The translations under genes were made by a program, and so were the position numbers. A stretch of DNA of 64,000 bases from CAZADA01 sp964526675 (GTDB taxonomy: Bacteria; Pseudomonadota; Alphaproteobacteria; Caulobacterales; Maricaulaceae), in assembly GCA_964526675.1 (NCBI GenBank), contig CAZGLY010000012.1:1-64000 (forward strand), read 5' to 3'. The notes below the pieces were generated by a model. It made no database searches, was not told where the DNA came from, and saw nothing but the letters and a program-made list of their open reading frames with translations. Shown here in pieces: positions 1 to 7,974 of the stretch; position 1 is the stretch's first letter, and every line of letters begins with the position of its first letter.

Positions 1-57
1 CGTGGCCAATTCGTGGCCAGGGTGAATTTGGTGAAAATGGCAAGCCCTTGAAATCCT

Positions 58-133
58 TGGTGGAGCCGAGGGGAATCGAACCCCTGACCTCTGCAGTGCG
101 ATTGCAGCGCTCTCCCATCTGAGCTACGGCCCC
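58..133 (-). tRNA. tRNA-Ala (anticodon CGC)
   Basis: On the minus strand the 76-nt sequence folds as a standard cloverleaf. The acceptor stem is GGGGCCG/CGGCTCC with one G-T pair, and the D-arm is closed by GCTC/GAGC. The anticodon stem CTGCA/TGCAG encloses a 7-nt loop whose anticodon CGC reads the Ala codon GCG. The T-arm has an AGGGG/CCCCT stem around TTCGATT. The 3' CCA is encoded at 58-60. No other tRNA or rRNA was seen nearby. Confidence 0.96.
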
Positions 134-384
134 GCCGGGGAGCCGCCACATAGAGGCGGCCCGCCGGTGAAGTCAAGCGGGGCCTTGAGAACGCACGCAA
201 GCACGGTCGCCTGTTGGCCTGGTCGCGCGCGGGCGCTCGCCCGGTGGCGCGGCGTCCTCCGGGAGGCGAGGGCGGCGTCGCCGACCTTTCCACGGTCACG
301 GCTGGGTGCGCTGGTTGCCTGCGCCGCGAGGAGCGCGCTACATCCGTGCGGGCGCGCCGTCACCGCGAGCCGTGAGGATTGAGG

Positions 385-687
385 ATGCCGCTTCTCGCCG
401 AGTTCATCGACATTGTTATCCGCAATCTGATCCAAATCGCGATTTGGGTCGTGATCATCAACGCGGTGTTGTCGTGGTTGTTCGCGTTCGGCGTGCTCAA
501 TCGCCATAACCGCGTCGTCGACATGATCGCGCGCTTTACCCAGGCGGTCACCGAGCCGCTGCTGGCGCCGCTGCGGCGCTTCGTGCCCCTGTTGGGCGGC
601 GTCGACGTGACGCCGATCATCCTTATTCTGCTGTTGTCGTTTGCGGACCGCGCGCTGGCGCAGTGGGCGTTCTCACTGCGGACCTGA
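385..687 (+). CDS. YggT family integral membrane protein
   Basis: A 100-residue protein with two hydrophobic segments (about residues 8-32 and 74-94) separated by the family's short amphipathic stretch (RFTQAVTEPLLAPLRRFVP). It is a single YGGT unit, the usual alphaproteobacterial size; the enterobacterial protein carries two. The family is linked to envelope or osmotic functions but its biochemistry is unsettled. An in-frame TTG lies 6 nt upstream, but the ATG at 385 follows GAGG at a good distance and is preferred. It stands alone between the tRNA and a minus-strand gene. Confidence 0.9.
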   Translation: MPLLAEFIDIVIRNLIQIAIWVVIINAVLSWLFAFGVLNRHNRVVDMIARFTQAVTEPLLAPLRRFVPLLGGVDVTPIILILLLSFADRALAQWAFSLRT

Positions 688-784
688 CGCGACGGCGCAT
701 GACCGAAACCCCACGCACCGATGAACGCGCGCACCGCCCTCGGCGTCGCGGCGCGCGTTCCACACGCGTCAGGGACGGCCGGGG

Positions 785-1477
785 TTAGCGCGGGGCCCGA
801 ACCCGGTCGTTGGCTGGAGGGGCCGGACGGCTGGGCGCCGGCGCCAGGTCGCGCGCAAACTCGCTCCATGCGCGATAGGCCGGCGCCCGGAGGCCCGCGA
901 GGCAGGCGATCCATTGGGCGTCGCGCTCCCGCAGAGCGATGGACTGACCCGCGTTGACGTCGAAATCCCAAAGCGGCGGCGCGTCGTGGTCGCGGGAGCC
1001 GCCGGCGGGGTCTGTCAGGGCCACGCGCGGCGTTTTCGGGGTGCGCACGGGTTCGGCGCTGTTGCTGTTGGCGGGATGCGCCGGCCGTTGGCCGAACTCC
1101 CGCGCCACGGCGCCGATCTGCGCCACGTCGCACAAGGTGCAGATCGACAAACGGTCGCGCTCTAAAACGCCGGCGACGCGCGCGCGCGCGGCGGCGTGAC
1201 GTTGGGCCTCATTCTCCTCATCGCGCACGATCAGGAACACCGGCGCCCGCGTGGCCCGCCGCAACAGCGCGACCGACGCGCTCAACGGAGCCAGCGCGCC
1301 GCCTGCGGGCTGGAGCAACACCGCATCAAACCGTTCGCGCCGCCCATACGTCACGCCTGCGGACAAGCCGCACACATGCTGCAGCGTGAGGTCACGCGTG
1401 ATTCGGCGACGGACTGTCCGCCCCTCGCCCAACAACGCCAGCGGGTCTTCATCAACAAACAGCACTGTGCAGCGCAT
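785..1477 (-). CDS. degenerate receiver-like (pseudo-receiver) protein
   Basis: A 230-residue protein. The first 115 residues follow a CheY-like receiver pattern: VLFVDEDP at the N-terminus keeps the acidic pair. The phospho-acceptor position in FDAVLLQP is Gln rather than Asp, the usual Thr/Ser strand reads VFLIVRDEE, and no conserved Lys follows. All three switch residues therefore appear lost. After a charged linker (about 130-165) comes a tail (WDFDVNAGQSIALRERDAQWIACLAGL...) that I do not recognise. The ATG at 1477 has GAGGG just upstream and is preferred to the ATG at 1498. It is probably a phosphorylation-independent signalling protein; its function is unknown. Confidence 0.6.
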   Translation of the reverse strand: MRCTVLFVDEDPLALLGEGRTVRRRITRDLTLQHVCGLSAGVTYGRRERFDAVLLQPAGGALAPLSASVALLRRATRAPVFLIVRDEENEAQRHAAARARVAGVLERDRLSICTLCDVAQIGAVAREFGQRPAHPANSNSAEPVRTPKTPRVALTDPAGGSRDHDAPPLWDFDVNAGQSIALRERDAQWIACLAGLRAPAYRAWSEFARDLAPAPSRPAPPANDRVRAPR

Positions 1478-2109
1478 CGCCCTCAACCCCCTCAACATGA
1501 CGCCGCGACACGGAGGCGCACGTTCGACGTGTGTGTATACGAGTGAACCACTTGATCGCGTAGGCCGCAATGCGCCCAAGACTATCGGCGTATGGCGGGA
1601 TCGAGCGGATATTCGCTCGCGAACGCGTTGAAATCCCCGTGGGAGTCGTCCGCCCGTCTTGGCGATCGCCGCCCACCGCATGAAACAATTGCAAGGCCTA
1701 CTCACCCCCACATCGCCTCGGAGTTCTCCGAGGCGCCGATGCCCAAACACCCGTGATGCGCGCCGACAGGGCACATGCCTGCGCGCCAAAACACCACGCT
1801 ACTCTAGCGCCGGCAGGGTGTCAGGTTACCTACTCTCCACAGCCCCGACGGCGCGACGCAACCGGGATTGTGGCGTCAACATGACGTATGCTGACACAAA
1901 GGGCCATCAAGGGCCATCGCGAATCAGTCGAAAACAACTATAGATTATAAAATGCAGGGTACGGATGATCGCCATGCCGCCCGAGTGCGACAATCGACCA
2001 CACCAAGCGTGCGGCCTTTGGGTCGCACGCTTGGTGTTAGTGTCGCGCGTTTTCGCGGTGAGGGCGTTTGCGGGCGTGAGCCGGTGTGCGAATCACGCCC
2101 GCACGTGCG
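1478..2109. other. 632-bp non-coding region between two minus-strand genes
   Basis: No convincing gene was found on either strand; the open frames here are arginine/proline-rich noise. It holds a tandem repeat of AAGGGCCATC (1899-1918), an AT-rich promoter-like patch with TATAGATTATAAAATG near 1940-1955, and a strong hairpin at 1987-2046. A short transcript from the AT-rich patch into the hairpin is possible but cannot be shown from sequence. Confidence 0.6.
1987..2046. repeat. long inverted repeat / possible terminator
   Basis: The core is a 17-bp stem (2000-2016 with 2021-2037, arms beginning ACACCAAGCGTGCG) closed by the loop TTTG, with one G-T mismatch. Outer arms GCGACA (1987-1992) and TGTCGC (2041-2046) extend it after an internal loop. 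It lies just past the 3' end of the DUF2147 gene. No long U-tract follows on either strand, so rho-independent termination is not certain. It could instead stabilise an mRNA end or close a small RNA. Confidence 0.55.
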
Positions 2110-2643
2110 TCATTGAGCGGTGGTGAGGACGTCGCCGCCCGCGGCGTTTTCCACGTCCGTCGGGTCGGCGTAGCGGGTCCAGGTTTGGTCTTTGCAGATC
2201 TTCACAAGCACCCGGACGCAACCGGCGACGGTCAGTTCCTCGGCCGTGTCGCCCGGTTCGATCCGTGACGCGTACGTTTTGCCGTCATTGGGATTGTAGA
2301 TCGTCCCGCCGGTCCACGTGTCGCCTTTGCGGGAGAAACCGGACACAAAGGCGACGCCTTTAAGCGGGCGGCTCTGCAACGCTTCATCGGGATTGTTCTC
2401 GTCGAGCTGGACGATGCCGCGCTCTTCCTCGCGGCGCAGCCAAATGAGCCGCCCCTCCAGCGTGCCGTCCCCGGCCATGGCGAAACGCACCCGCGAGGCG
2501 CCGCCTTCGGTGGTCCACACCGTGCCGGCCAGGTCGCCCTCCGTGACGTCCGCCACCGCGGCGCCTGTCACCGCCATGGCCGCCGCCGCCGCCGTCGCCC
2601 AGCGCAAAACCCCTTGGCGCGTCACCGAATTCATGCTGCCCAT
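2110..2643 (-). CDS. DUF2147 family exported protein
   Basis: 177 residues. An N-terminal signal peptide (VLRWATAAAAAMAVTGAAVA|DV) sends the protein to the periplasm. The mature part has the DUF2147 pattern: a start like GTVWTTEGGASRVRF, the central LKGVAFVSGF, then GTIYNPNDGKTYASRI and the late VAGCVRVLVKICKDQTWTR. The family's function is not established. The ATG at 2643 follows an ideal AAGGAGG. A good sigma70-type promoter (TTGAGA, 18-bp spacer, TCTAAT at 2708-2679) sits in front, back to back with dps. Confidence 0.88.
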   Translation of the reverse strand: MGSMNSVTRQGVLRWATAAAAAMAVTGAAVADVTEGDLAGTVWTTEGGASRVRFAMAGDGTLEGRLIWLRREEERGIVQLDENNPDEALQSRPLKGVAFVSGFSRKGDTWTGGTIYNPNDGKTYASRIEPGDTAEELTVAGCVRVLVKICKDQTWTRYADPTDVENAAGGDVLTTAQ

Positions 2644-2675
2644 AGTGCCCTCCTTGCGGCGGATCCCCGACCGCA

Positions 2676-2708
2676 TACATTAGAACAGTTCCAAGTTTTT
2701 TGTCTCAA
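2676..2708 (-). promoter_or_regulatory. divergent promoter region, DUF2147 / dps
   Basis: On the minus strand TTGAGA (2708-2703) and TCTAAT (2684-2679) with an 18-bp spacer make a near-consensus promoter for the DUF2147 gene. On the plus strand a weaker TTGCGG (2654-2659) with TACATT (2676-2681), 16 bp apart, could serve dps. The -10 elements overlap, so the two genes may share control. Confidence 0.45.
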
Positions 2709-2722
2709 TCCCGAGGGGTGTT

Positions 2723-3190
2723 ATGGACATCGACATCGGCATCAACAAGGCGGATCGCGAGGCGATCGCCGACGGCCTGTCACGCGTGTTGGCCGACACC
2801 TACACGCTCTACCTGAAGACGCATGGCTATCATTGGAACGTGACGGGGCCGCACTTCTCCGCGTTGCACGTCATGTTCGAAGAGCAATACCGCGCGCTGT
2901 GGGCGGCCACCGACGACATCGCCGAGCGCATTCGCGCGTTGGGCGTCGCGGCGCCGGGGTCGGGATCGGCGTTTGCGGCGAAGGCCAGCATCGCGGAAGC
3001 CGATGGCGCGCCCGCCGCCGAGGAGATGATCAAGGATCTGGCCGCCGGTCATGAGCGCTTGGCGAAGACCGCGCGCGAGGCGTTCCCAGCCGCAGAAAGC
3101 GCGGACGATCAGCCGACGATGGACCTGCTGACCGAGCGGATGGTCGCCGCCGAGAAGACAGCCTGGATGCTGCGCGCGCACACGGCCTAA
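2723..3190 (+). CDS. dps: Dps, DNA-protecting ferritin-like protein
   Basis: 155 residues, the usual Dps length. The ferroxidase-site pattern is present: KTHGYHWNVTGPHF with His37, then FEEQY and DDIAERIRALG (Asp64/Asp65, Glu68). Dps dodecamers oxidise and store iron and shield DNA during starvation or peroxide stress. No long Lys-rich N-terminal tail is present, so DNA binding may be weak or absent. The ATG at 2723 is preceded by GAGGGG. It is divergent from the DUF2147 gene and close to other redox genes. Confidence 0.95.
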   Translation: MDIDIGINKADREAIADGLSRVLADTYTLYLKTHGYHWNVTGPHFSALHVMFEEQYRALWAATDDIAERIRALGVAAPGSGSAFAAKASIAEADGAPAAEEMIKDLAAGHERLAKTAREAFPAAESADDQPTMDLLTERMVAAEKTAWMLRAHTA

Positions 3191-3212
3191 GGGCGATCCG
3201 GGACGTCTTGCC

Positions 3213-3244
3213 AAAAAAAGGCCGAGCCGCTGAGCGGCTCGGCC
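3213..3244 (-). terminator. rho-independent terminator for the LysR transcript
   Basis: An 11-bp perfect stem GGCCGAGCCGC/GCGGCTCGGCC (3220-3244, loop 3 nt) is followed on the minus strand by seven T residues (plus-strand A-tract 3213-3219). It lies downstream of the LysR gene in its direction. It also sits 30 bp past the dps stop, but that side lacks a T-tract. Confidence 0.85.
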
Positions 3245-3269
3245 AAGATCGGCGTGATTAGGGAGGTCG

Positions 3270-3377
3270 TTAATCCACGCCCCAGATCCGAAGGGGTCGA
3301 ATCTTGGATGCAGAAGTAAGTCTGGATCGCCTGCGAGAGAACGGCGCCTCGGACATGCGAGATATGCCAAACGGCAT
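3270..3377 (-). CDS. possible 35-residue Arg/Ser-rich small protein
   Basis: An open frame fills the space between the LysR stop and the terminator on the same strand. It runs from ATG at 3377 to TAA at 3270 and encodes a basic peptide (about seven Arg, several Ser) ending RIWGVD. No convincing Shine-Dalgarno precedes it, and the inner ATG at residue 8 is an alternative start. I do not recognise a family. Its position inside the likely LysR transcript and clean fit before the terminator are the only support. Confidence 0.25.
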   Translation of the reverse strand: MPFGISRMSEAPFSRRRSRLTSASKIRPLRIWGVD

Positions 3378-3387
3378 GGCGTGAGGC

Positions 3388-4302
3388 TTAAGCGGCCTCG
3401 TCGTCGTGCGCCCCGTGCGTCCAGGCGCGCGACCAGCGGGACGCGAACGCGCCAAACGCTGCGATCCGCCGCGAGCCCCGCAGCTCGGCCGGATACACAA
3501 AGTAAATCTCGAAGTTCGGGCCGCGCAGCTCGGGCAGCACGCGCACCAAATCCGTCGACCCGCGGGCGAGATAGTCGGGAAAGCTGCCCAGGCCAAGGCC
3601 CGCTTCCACGGCGCTCACCACCCCCAACACCGTGTTGACAGTTAAGCGCGGCGTCCGCGGCGCGTTCGGCGTGCGTCCCTCGTGGGTCAGCCAGGCCAGG
3701 CGGTGCATCGGCGTGCGCGCGGCGCCGGAGTAGACGATCAGGGCGTGCTCATCCAGCGCCCGCGCGTCCGTGATCGGGCCATGGGCGTGGAGGTAGCCGC
3801 GCGATGCGTACACGCCTTGGCCCACCTCCATGAGGCGGCGCTGGATCAGGTCGGGTTGCTCCGGCCGCCAACTGCGCAGCGCCGCCTGCACATGACCCGA
3901 GGAGAGATCCGTTTCCTCGTCGGAAAGCTCCAAATGCAAGCGGATGTCCGGGTACGCCGCGACAAACTCCCCGAGGCGCGGCGCCAGCAGGATCGAACCC
4001 AAGGCCAAAGGCGCGGTGATGTGCAGGTCCCCCGCCGGCTGATCGCGGCTGTCGCGCACCATGGTCTCGGCGACTGAAACCCGGTGCGCGATGTCGTGCG
4101 TGGCCTGCAGCAGCACTTGGCCCTGAGCCGTTGGACGCAGGCCGCGGGCGTGGCGGTGAAACAGCTTCACCCCCAAGTCCTTCTCCAGCGCCGAGATCTG
4201 ACGCGAGGCCGCCGACTGTGACAAACCGAGCGCCTCCGCCGCCGCCGTGAGGCTGCCGGCTTCCGCGGCGGCGTGGAACGTTTTGAGCTTGGTCCAGTCC
4301 AT
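3388..4302 (-). CDS. LysR family transcriptional regulator
   Basis: 304 residues. The winged helix-turn-helix occupies about residues 1-60 (LKTFHAAAEAGSLTAAAEAL then SQSAASRQISALEKDLGVKLF), followed by a periplasmic-binding-protein-like effector domain from about residue 90. It lies 76 nt downstream of the aldo/keto reductase gene on the same strand and ahead of a strong terminator, so it may end a TetR-AKR-LysR transcript. The inducer cannot be inferred. Confidence 0.93.
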   Translation of the reverse strand: MDWTKLKTFHAAAEAGSLTAAAEALGLSQSAASRQISALEKDLGVKLFHRHARGLRPTAQGQVLLQATHDIAHRVSVAETMVRDSRDQPAGDLHITAPLALGSILLAPRLGEFVAAYPDIRLHLELSDEETDLSSGHVQAALRSWRPEQPDLIQRRLMEVGQGVYASRGYLHAHGPITDARALDEHALIVYSGAARTPMHRLAWLTHEGRTPNAPRTPRLTVNTVLGVVSAVEAGLGLGSFPDYLARGSTDLVRVLPELRGPNFEIYFVYPAELRGSRRIAAFGAFASRWSRAWTHGAHDDEAA

Positions 4303-4378
4303 CGCCGCTAAAGCGACCCAGTGCGTCGGTCACGTCAAGGCGGTTGTGCGCCGCACTCTAGCCCGACGCGCGGCGGCC

Positions 4379-5368
4379 CTAAGCGTTGATGGTCGACATC
4401 CCCATAGCGTTGTACCGCGCGCCCTGCACCTGGTCCGCCAGGCGGTCGAGACGCTCTTGAGCGTCCGCGGGCAGGGCCACATCCGCCGCGCCCATGTTGC
4501 TCTCCAGATTGGCGCGTTTGGTGGTCCCCGGAATGGTGAGGATCTCCGCGCCGCGACCCAACACCCACGCCAGCGCCACCTGACCGGCTGTCGCGTTGAG
4601 AGCGCCGGCCACCGCGTGCACTTCCTCCACGAGGGCGAGGTTGGCCTCGTAGGCGCCTGGCGCGAACCGGGGCGAGTGCGCCTCGGTGCGGAAGTCGTTC
4701 GCGTCCGGACGGTCCTCGCGCGTGAAGCGGCCCGCGAGCATGCCCCGCCCCAGCGGCGAGTACGCCACGACGCTGACGCCAAGCTCCCGGGCGGCGGGCA
4801 ACACGGTGTCCTCGATGTCGCGACTGAAGATGGAATACTCCGACTGCACGGCCGCGATCGGGTGGACAGCGTGGGCCCGCCGCAGCGTGTCGCCGCTGAC
4901 TTCCGACAGCCCAAGCGCGCGCACTTTGCCTTCGCGCACCAACTCCGCCATCGCCGCGACGGTGTCTTCGATCGGCGTCGCGGGATCGACCCTGTGGAGA
5001 TAGTAGATGTCGATCGTGTCGATCCGCAGCCGTTGCAGCGACCCTTCGACCGCCCGCCGCACATTCTCGCGCGAACCGTTCAGCACGCGCGCGTTGGGAT
5101 CGTTGGACCGGTTGATGCCGAATTTGGTGGCGATCACCAAGCCGTCGCGGCGGTCCGCGAGGGCCGCGCCCAGCAGCGTTTCGTTGGCGCCGCTGCCATA
5201 GATCTCCGCGGTGTCGAAATGGGTGACCCCCAGCTCGATCGCCCGGTGCAACAGCGCCACCGCTTCACTCTGCTCGGTCGCGGGTCCGTAAAACTCCGAC
5301 AAGCCCATGCAGCCAAGGCCAATGGGGTGAACAGCCAGGTCCGTGGATCCAATGCGGCGTGGGGTCAT
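4379..5368 (-). CDS. aldo/keto reductase
   Basis: 329 residues, an NADPH-dependent (alpha/beta)8-barrel oxidoreductase of the YajO/Tas-like type. The catalytic tetrad is visible: Asp52 and Tyr57 in FDTAEIYG, Lys82 in IATKFG, His125 in YYLHRVDP. A C-terminal cofactor-binding stretch (IPGTTKRANLESN) is present. The substrate is probably a small carbonyl compound. A TetR-type operator sits immediately upstream and the tetR gene is next on the same strand, so it is probably induced when the regulator is released by a ligand. Confidence 0.94.
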   Translation of the reverse strand: MTPRRIGSTDLAVHPIGLGCMGLSEFYGPATEQSEAVALLHRAIELGVTHFDTAEIYGSGANETLLGAALADRRDGLVIATKFGINRSNDPNARVLNGSRENVRRAVEGSLQRLRIDTIDIYYLHRVDPATPIEDTVAAMAELVREGKVRALGLSEVSGDTLRRAHAVHPIAAVQSEYSIFSRDIEDTVLPAARELGVSVVAYSPLGRGMLAGRFTREDRPDANDFRTEAHSPRFAPGAYEANLALVEEVHAVAGALNATAGQVALAWVLGRGAEILTIPGTTKRANLESNMGAADVALPADAQERLDRLADQVQGARYNAMGMSTINA

Positions 5369-5388
5369 GGTGGGTTCTCCAGGAAGTG

Positions 5389-5425
5389 ATGTGAGCGCTC
5401 ACTCACATTCATCGTCAGATGTGAG
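5389..5425. promoter_or_regulatory. TetR-type operator in front of the aldo/keto reductase
   Basis: Three half-sites lie in the 93-bp gap between tetR and the reductase gene: ATGTGAG (5389-5395), CTCACAT (5402-5408) and ATGTGAG again (5419-5425). The first pair forms a 7+6+7 inverted repeat containing the perfect palindrome GTGAGCGCTCAC (5391-5402); the second pair forms a longer dyad. This size and symmetry fit a TetR dimer site 20-57 nt upstream of the reductase start. Confidence 0.7.
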
Positions 5426-5461
5426 CCCGCGACGGAGGCGTCAAGAGCGCAGCCGCGCCGT

Positions 5462-6034
5462 TCAGGAGGCCCGCCAACCCTGAACAACCGCATCGGCGGC
5501 CGCCTCCAGCTCGGCGTCGGACCAGCGGCGGCCGCGCAGCTCAGCTTTCACAAACGCCGCCACCGGCGCGGTGAAGAGGGCGGTCATCAGATCCGCCGGG
5601 AGATCTTTGAACGCGCCGGAGGCGACGCCGTCGCGCAGCAGCTGCTCAATCGCTTGCAGAAGGGCCTCATGCGCGGCCCCGCCTTCCTTCGCGGACAGCG
5701 CGGATTCCGCGAACCGTTGCCCGAAGGTGAAGGCGGCGGTGTCGGCGCGGTAGGCCGCGACCATGCGCAGCCACAGCCGGCGCAGGCGCGCGTCGGGGCT
5801 CGCGGCGTCGTCAAAGCCGTCGGTGGCGTCGGCCAGGATCGCGGCCTTGAGCTGACGATACGCCGCGATGAGCAAATCGTCCTTGGCTTTGAAATGGCGG
5901 TAAAGCGTGCCTTCCGCGACGCCGGCCTGGGCCGCGATGCTCGCCGTGGTCGTCGCCGCCAAGCCATCGCGGGCGACAACGTCCATCGCCGCCCGCAAGA
6001 GTTTGTCTTTTGTCGTGGCGCCAGACCGAAGCAT
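5462..6034 (-). CDS. TetR/AcrR family transcriptional regulator
   Basis: 190 residues. The N-terminal DNA-binding domain is typical: RDGLAATTTASIAAQAGVAEGTLYRHFKAKDDLL spans about residues 20-55. The C-terminal ligand-binding domain ends near QGWRAS. The ATG giving MLRSGATT is the family-sized start; longer forms from a GTG at 6157 would overlap trxB. It lies 53 nt after trxB on the same strand and probably represses the downstream reductase through the operator at 5389-5425. Confidence 0.9.
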   Translation of the reverse strand: MLRSGATTKDKLLRAAMDVVARDGLAATTTASIAAQAGVAEGTLYRHFKAKDDLLIAAYRQLKAAILADATDGFDDAASPDARLRRLWLRMVAAYRADTAAFTFGQRFAESALSAKEGGAAHEALLQAIEQLLRDGVASGAFKDLPADLMTALFTAPVAAFVKAELRGRRWSDAELEAAADAVVQGWRAS

Positions 6035-6087
6035 CAGCGAACGGTGGCCCGAGCCAGCCCCCAGCGCAACGTGCGCTGGGCGGCGCG

Positions 6088-7062
6088 TCACTCCGCGGCG
6101 TGGGCGGTCGCGTCCTGCGCCGCCAACCAACGCTCGGCCTCCAAAGCCGCCATACACCCCATGCCGGCGGCGGTGACGGCCTGGCGGTAGATGTCATCCG
6201 TCACGTCGCCCGCGGCGAAAACGCCGGGGATGGAGGTGGCGGTGGAGTCCGGCGCGGTGACGAGATAGTCGCCGGCCTTCGTTTCCAGCTGATCCTTAAA
6301 CAGCTCCGTCGCCGGCGCGTGGCCGATCGCGACGAACAGGCCGTCCGCGGTGATCTCGGTGATCTCGCCGGTCTTGATGTTGCGCAGCCGGGCGCCGGTC
6401 ATCGCCTTGGGCTCGTGAGCGCCGAGCACTTCATCCACGACGCTGTCCCACACCACCGTGATCTTGGGATGCTTAAACAGCCGGTCTTGCATGATCTTCT
6501 CGGCCCGCAAGCTGTCCCGGCGGTGCACCAGCGTGACGCTCTGCGCGAAGTTGGTCAGGAAGAGCGCCTCCTCCACGGCGGTGTTGCCGCCGCCGACCAC
6601 GATCACGTCTTTGCCGCGGTAGAAGAAGCCGTCGCAGGTGGCGCAGGCCGACACGCCGTGGCCCTGGAAATGCTGTTCGCTGGGCAGGCCAAGCCATTTC
6701 GCTTGGGCGCCGGTGGCGATGATCACGCTGTCGGCGGTGTAGATCCGCCCGCTGTCGCCACGCAGACGGATGGGGGTGGCGCGCAGATCCGCCTCCACGA
6801 TGATGTCGTCGGACACCTCCGCGCCGACATGTTCAGCCTGGGCGCGCATCTGCTCCATCAGCCACGGACCTTGGATCACCTCCGCGAAGCCGGGATAGTT
6901 CTCGACTTCCGTCGTGATGGTCAGCTGGCCGCCGGGTTGGATGCCCGCCATGACCAACGGCTTCAGCATCGCGCGCGCCGCGTAGATCGCGGCGGTGTAA
7001 CCGGCCGCGCCGGAGCCGATGATGATGACCTTCTCGTGCCGTGTTGTCTGTTCTGCACTCAT
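6088..7062 (-). CDS. trxB: thioredoxin-disulfide reductase
   Basis: 324 residues, a low-molecular-weight flavoprotein. The FAD motif GSGAAG is at residues 16-21, the redox-active CATCDG at 140-145, the NADPH motif VVGGGNTAVEEA near 155-166, and the late FAD signature GVFAAGDV. It uses NADPH to reduce thioredoxin. It lies 147 nt downstream of a 2-Cys peroxiredoxin gene on the same strand, so the two probably supply and use reducing power in one peroxide-detoxifying chain. Confidence 0.97.
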   Translation of the reverse strand: MSAEQTTRHEKVIIIGSGAAGYTAAIYAARAMLKPLVMAGIQPGGQLTITTEVENYPGFAEVIQGPWLMEQMRAQAEHVGAEVSDDIIVEADLRATPIRLRGDSGRIYTADSVIIATGAQAKWLGLPSEQHFQGHGVSACATCDGFFYRGKDVIVVGGGNTAVEEALFLTNFAQSVTLVHRRDSLRAEKIMQDRLFKHPKITVVWDSVVDEVLGAHEPKAMTGARLRNIKTGEITEITADGLFVAIGHAPATELFKDQLETKAGDYLVTAPDSTATSIPGVFAAGDVTDDIYRQAVTAAGMGCMAALEAERWLAAQDATAHAAE

Positions 7063-7209
7063 CGCTTGCTCCCGCCACAGGCGCTGTGAGCCCCCGCCGC
7101 GAAACGCGAGGCGAGGACGAAACCGTTCATGCGTTCAAGGATGTAAGCGACGAGGACGCGGCTGTCGCGCCCTCGTCGCCCAGATGTGATCGCGCTGGAG
7201 ATAACGCGA

Positions 7210-7815
7210 CTAGAGCGCGTCGGCGTGCGCCTTGAGATAGGTCGCCACGCCCTCGGCGGTGGCGGTCATGCCCTCGTCGCCTTTGTTCCAGCCGGCGGGG
7301 CACACTTCGCCGTGTTGCTCGTGGAATTGCAGCGCCTCCACAAGGCGCACGGCTTCATCCGCGTTGCGGCCGAGCGGGCCGTCATTGATCATTTGGTGGC
7401 GCACGACGCCGTTGCGGTCGATCAAGAAGGTGCCGCGCAGGGCGATGCCGTCCGCCTCAATCAGCACGTCATAGTCGCGCGCGATCGCTTTGGTGAGGTC
7501 GGCCACCAGCGGGAATTTCACCGGGCCCAGGCCGCCCTCGGTGGTGGGCGTGTTGCGCCAGGCGAGGTGGGTGAACTGGCTGTCGACGGACACGCCCACG
7601 ATTTTCGTGTTCAGCGCGGCAAGCGCGTCCGCACGGTGCGAGTAGGCGAGGATTTCCGAGGGGCACACGAAGGTGAAGTCCAGAGGCCAGAAGAACACCA
7701 GGCCATAAGAGCCGTCCAGGTGCTCGCGCAGGTTGAACGCCTCAACGATATCGCCGTCCTGCGTCACCGCCGGCGCGGTGAAATCCGGCGCTGGTTTTCC
7801 GACCAAGACACTCAT
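7210..7815 (-). CDS. typical 2-Cys peroxiredoxin (AhpC/TSA family)
   Basis: 201 residues. The peroxidatic Cys51 lies in FTFVCPSE and the resolving Cys172 in GEVCPAGW, as in the Prx1/AhpC group, giving an obligate dimer that reduces peroxides. The ATG at 7815 is 7 nt past AAAGGG and is chosen over the GTG two codons earlier. A good promoter (TTGACC, 17 bp, TAGATC) precedes it. trxB follows on the same strand, suggesting thioredoxin as electron donor; no ahpF is present here. Confidence 0.93.
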   Translation of the reverse strand: MSVLVGKPAPDFTAPAVTQDGDIVEAFNLREHLDGSYGLVFFWPLDFTFVCPSEILAYSHRADALAALNTKIVGVSVDSQFTHLAWRNTPTTEGGLGPVKFPLVADLTKAIARDYDVLIEADGIALRGTFLIDRNGVVRHQMINDGPLGRNADEAVRLVEALQFHEQHGEVCPAGWNKGDEGMTATAEGVATYLKAHADAL

Positions 7816-7852
7816 GAGCACACCCTTTCTAGAAACTCTCTAAACTGCGCGA

Positions 7853-7881
7853 GATCTAGAGTGCGCTGCAGCAATGGTCAA
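7853..7881 (-). promoter_or_regulatory. sigma70-type promoter for the peroxiredoxin gene
   Basis: On the minus strand TTGACC (7881-7876) and TAGATC (7858-7853) are separated by 17 bp, about 40 bp ahead of the start codon. The leader between them and the gene carries CTAGA-containing repeats (around 7826-7860) of unknown meaning. Confidence 0.5.
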
Positions 7882-7974
7882 GCGGGGATCGGCGCGGAAT
7901 CGACGGCAATCGTAGAAATTCTAACGGGTTTACGATGCGTGACGCTGGTGTCGCGCCGCAGCGCTGACGCCCTC

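Noticed and set aside
1659..1943. 94-codon plus-strand frame in the 1478-2109 gap
   Set aside because: No Shine-Dalgarno and a Ser/Arg/Pro composition typical of chance GC-rich frames.
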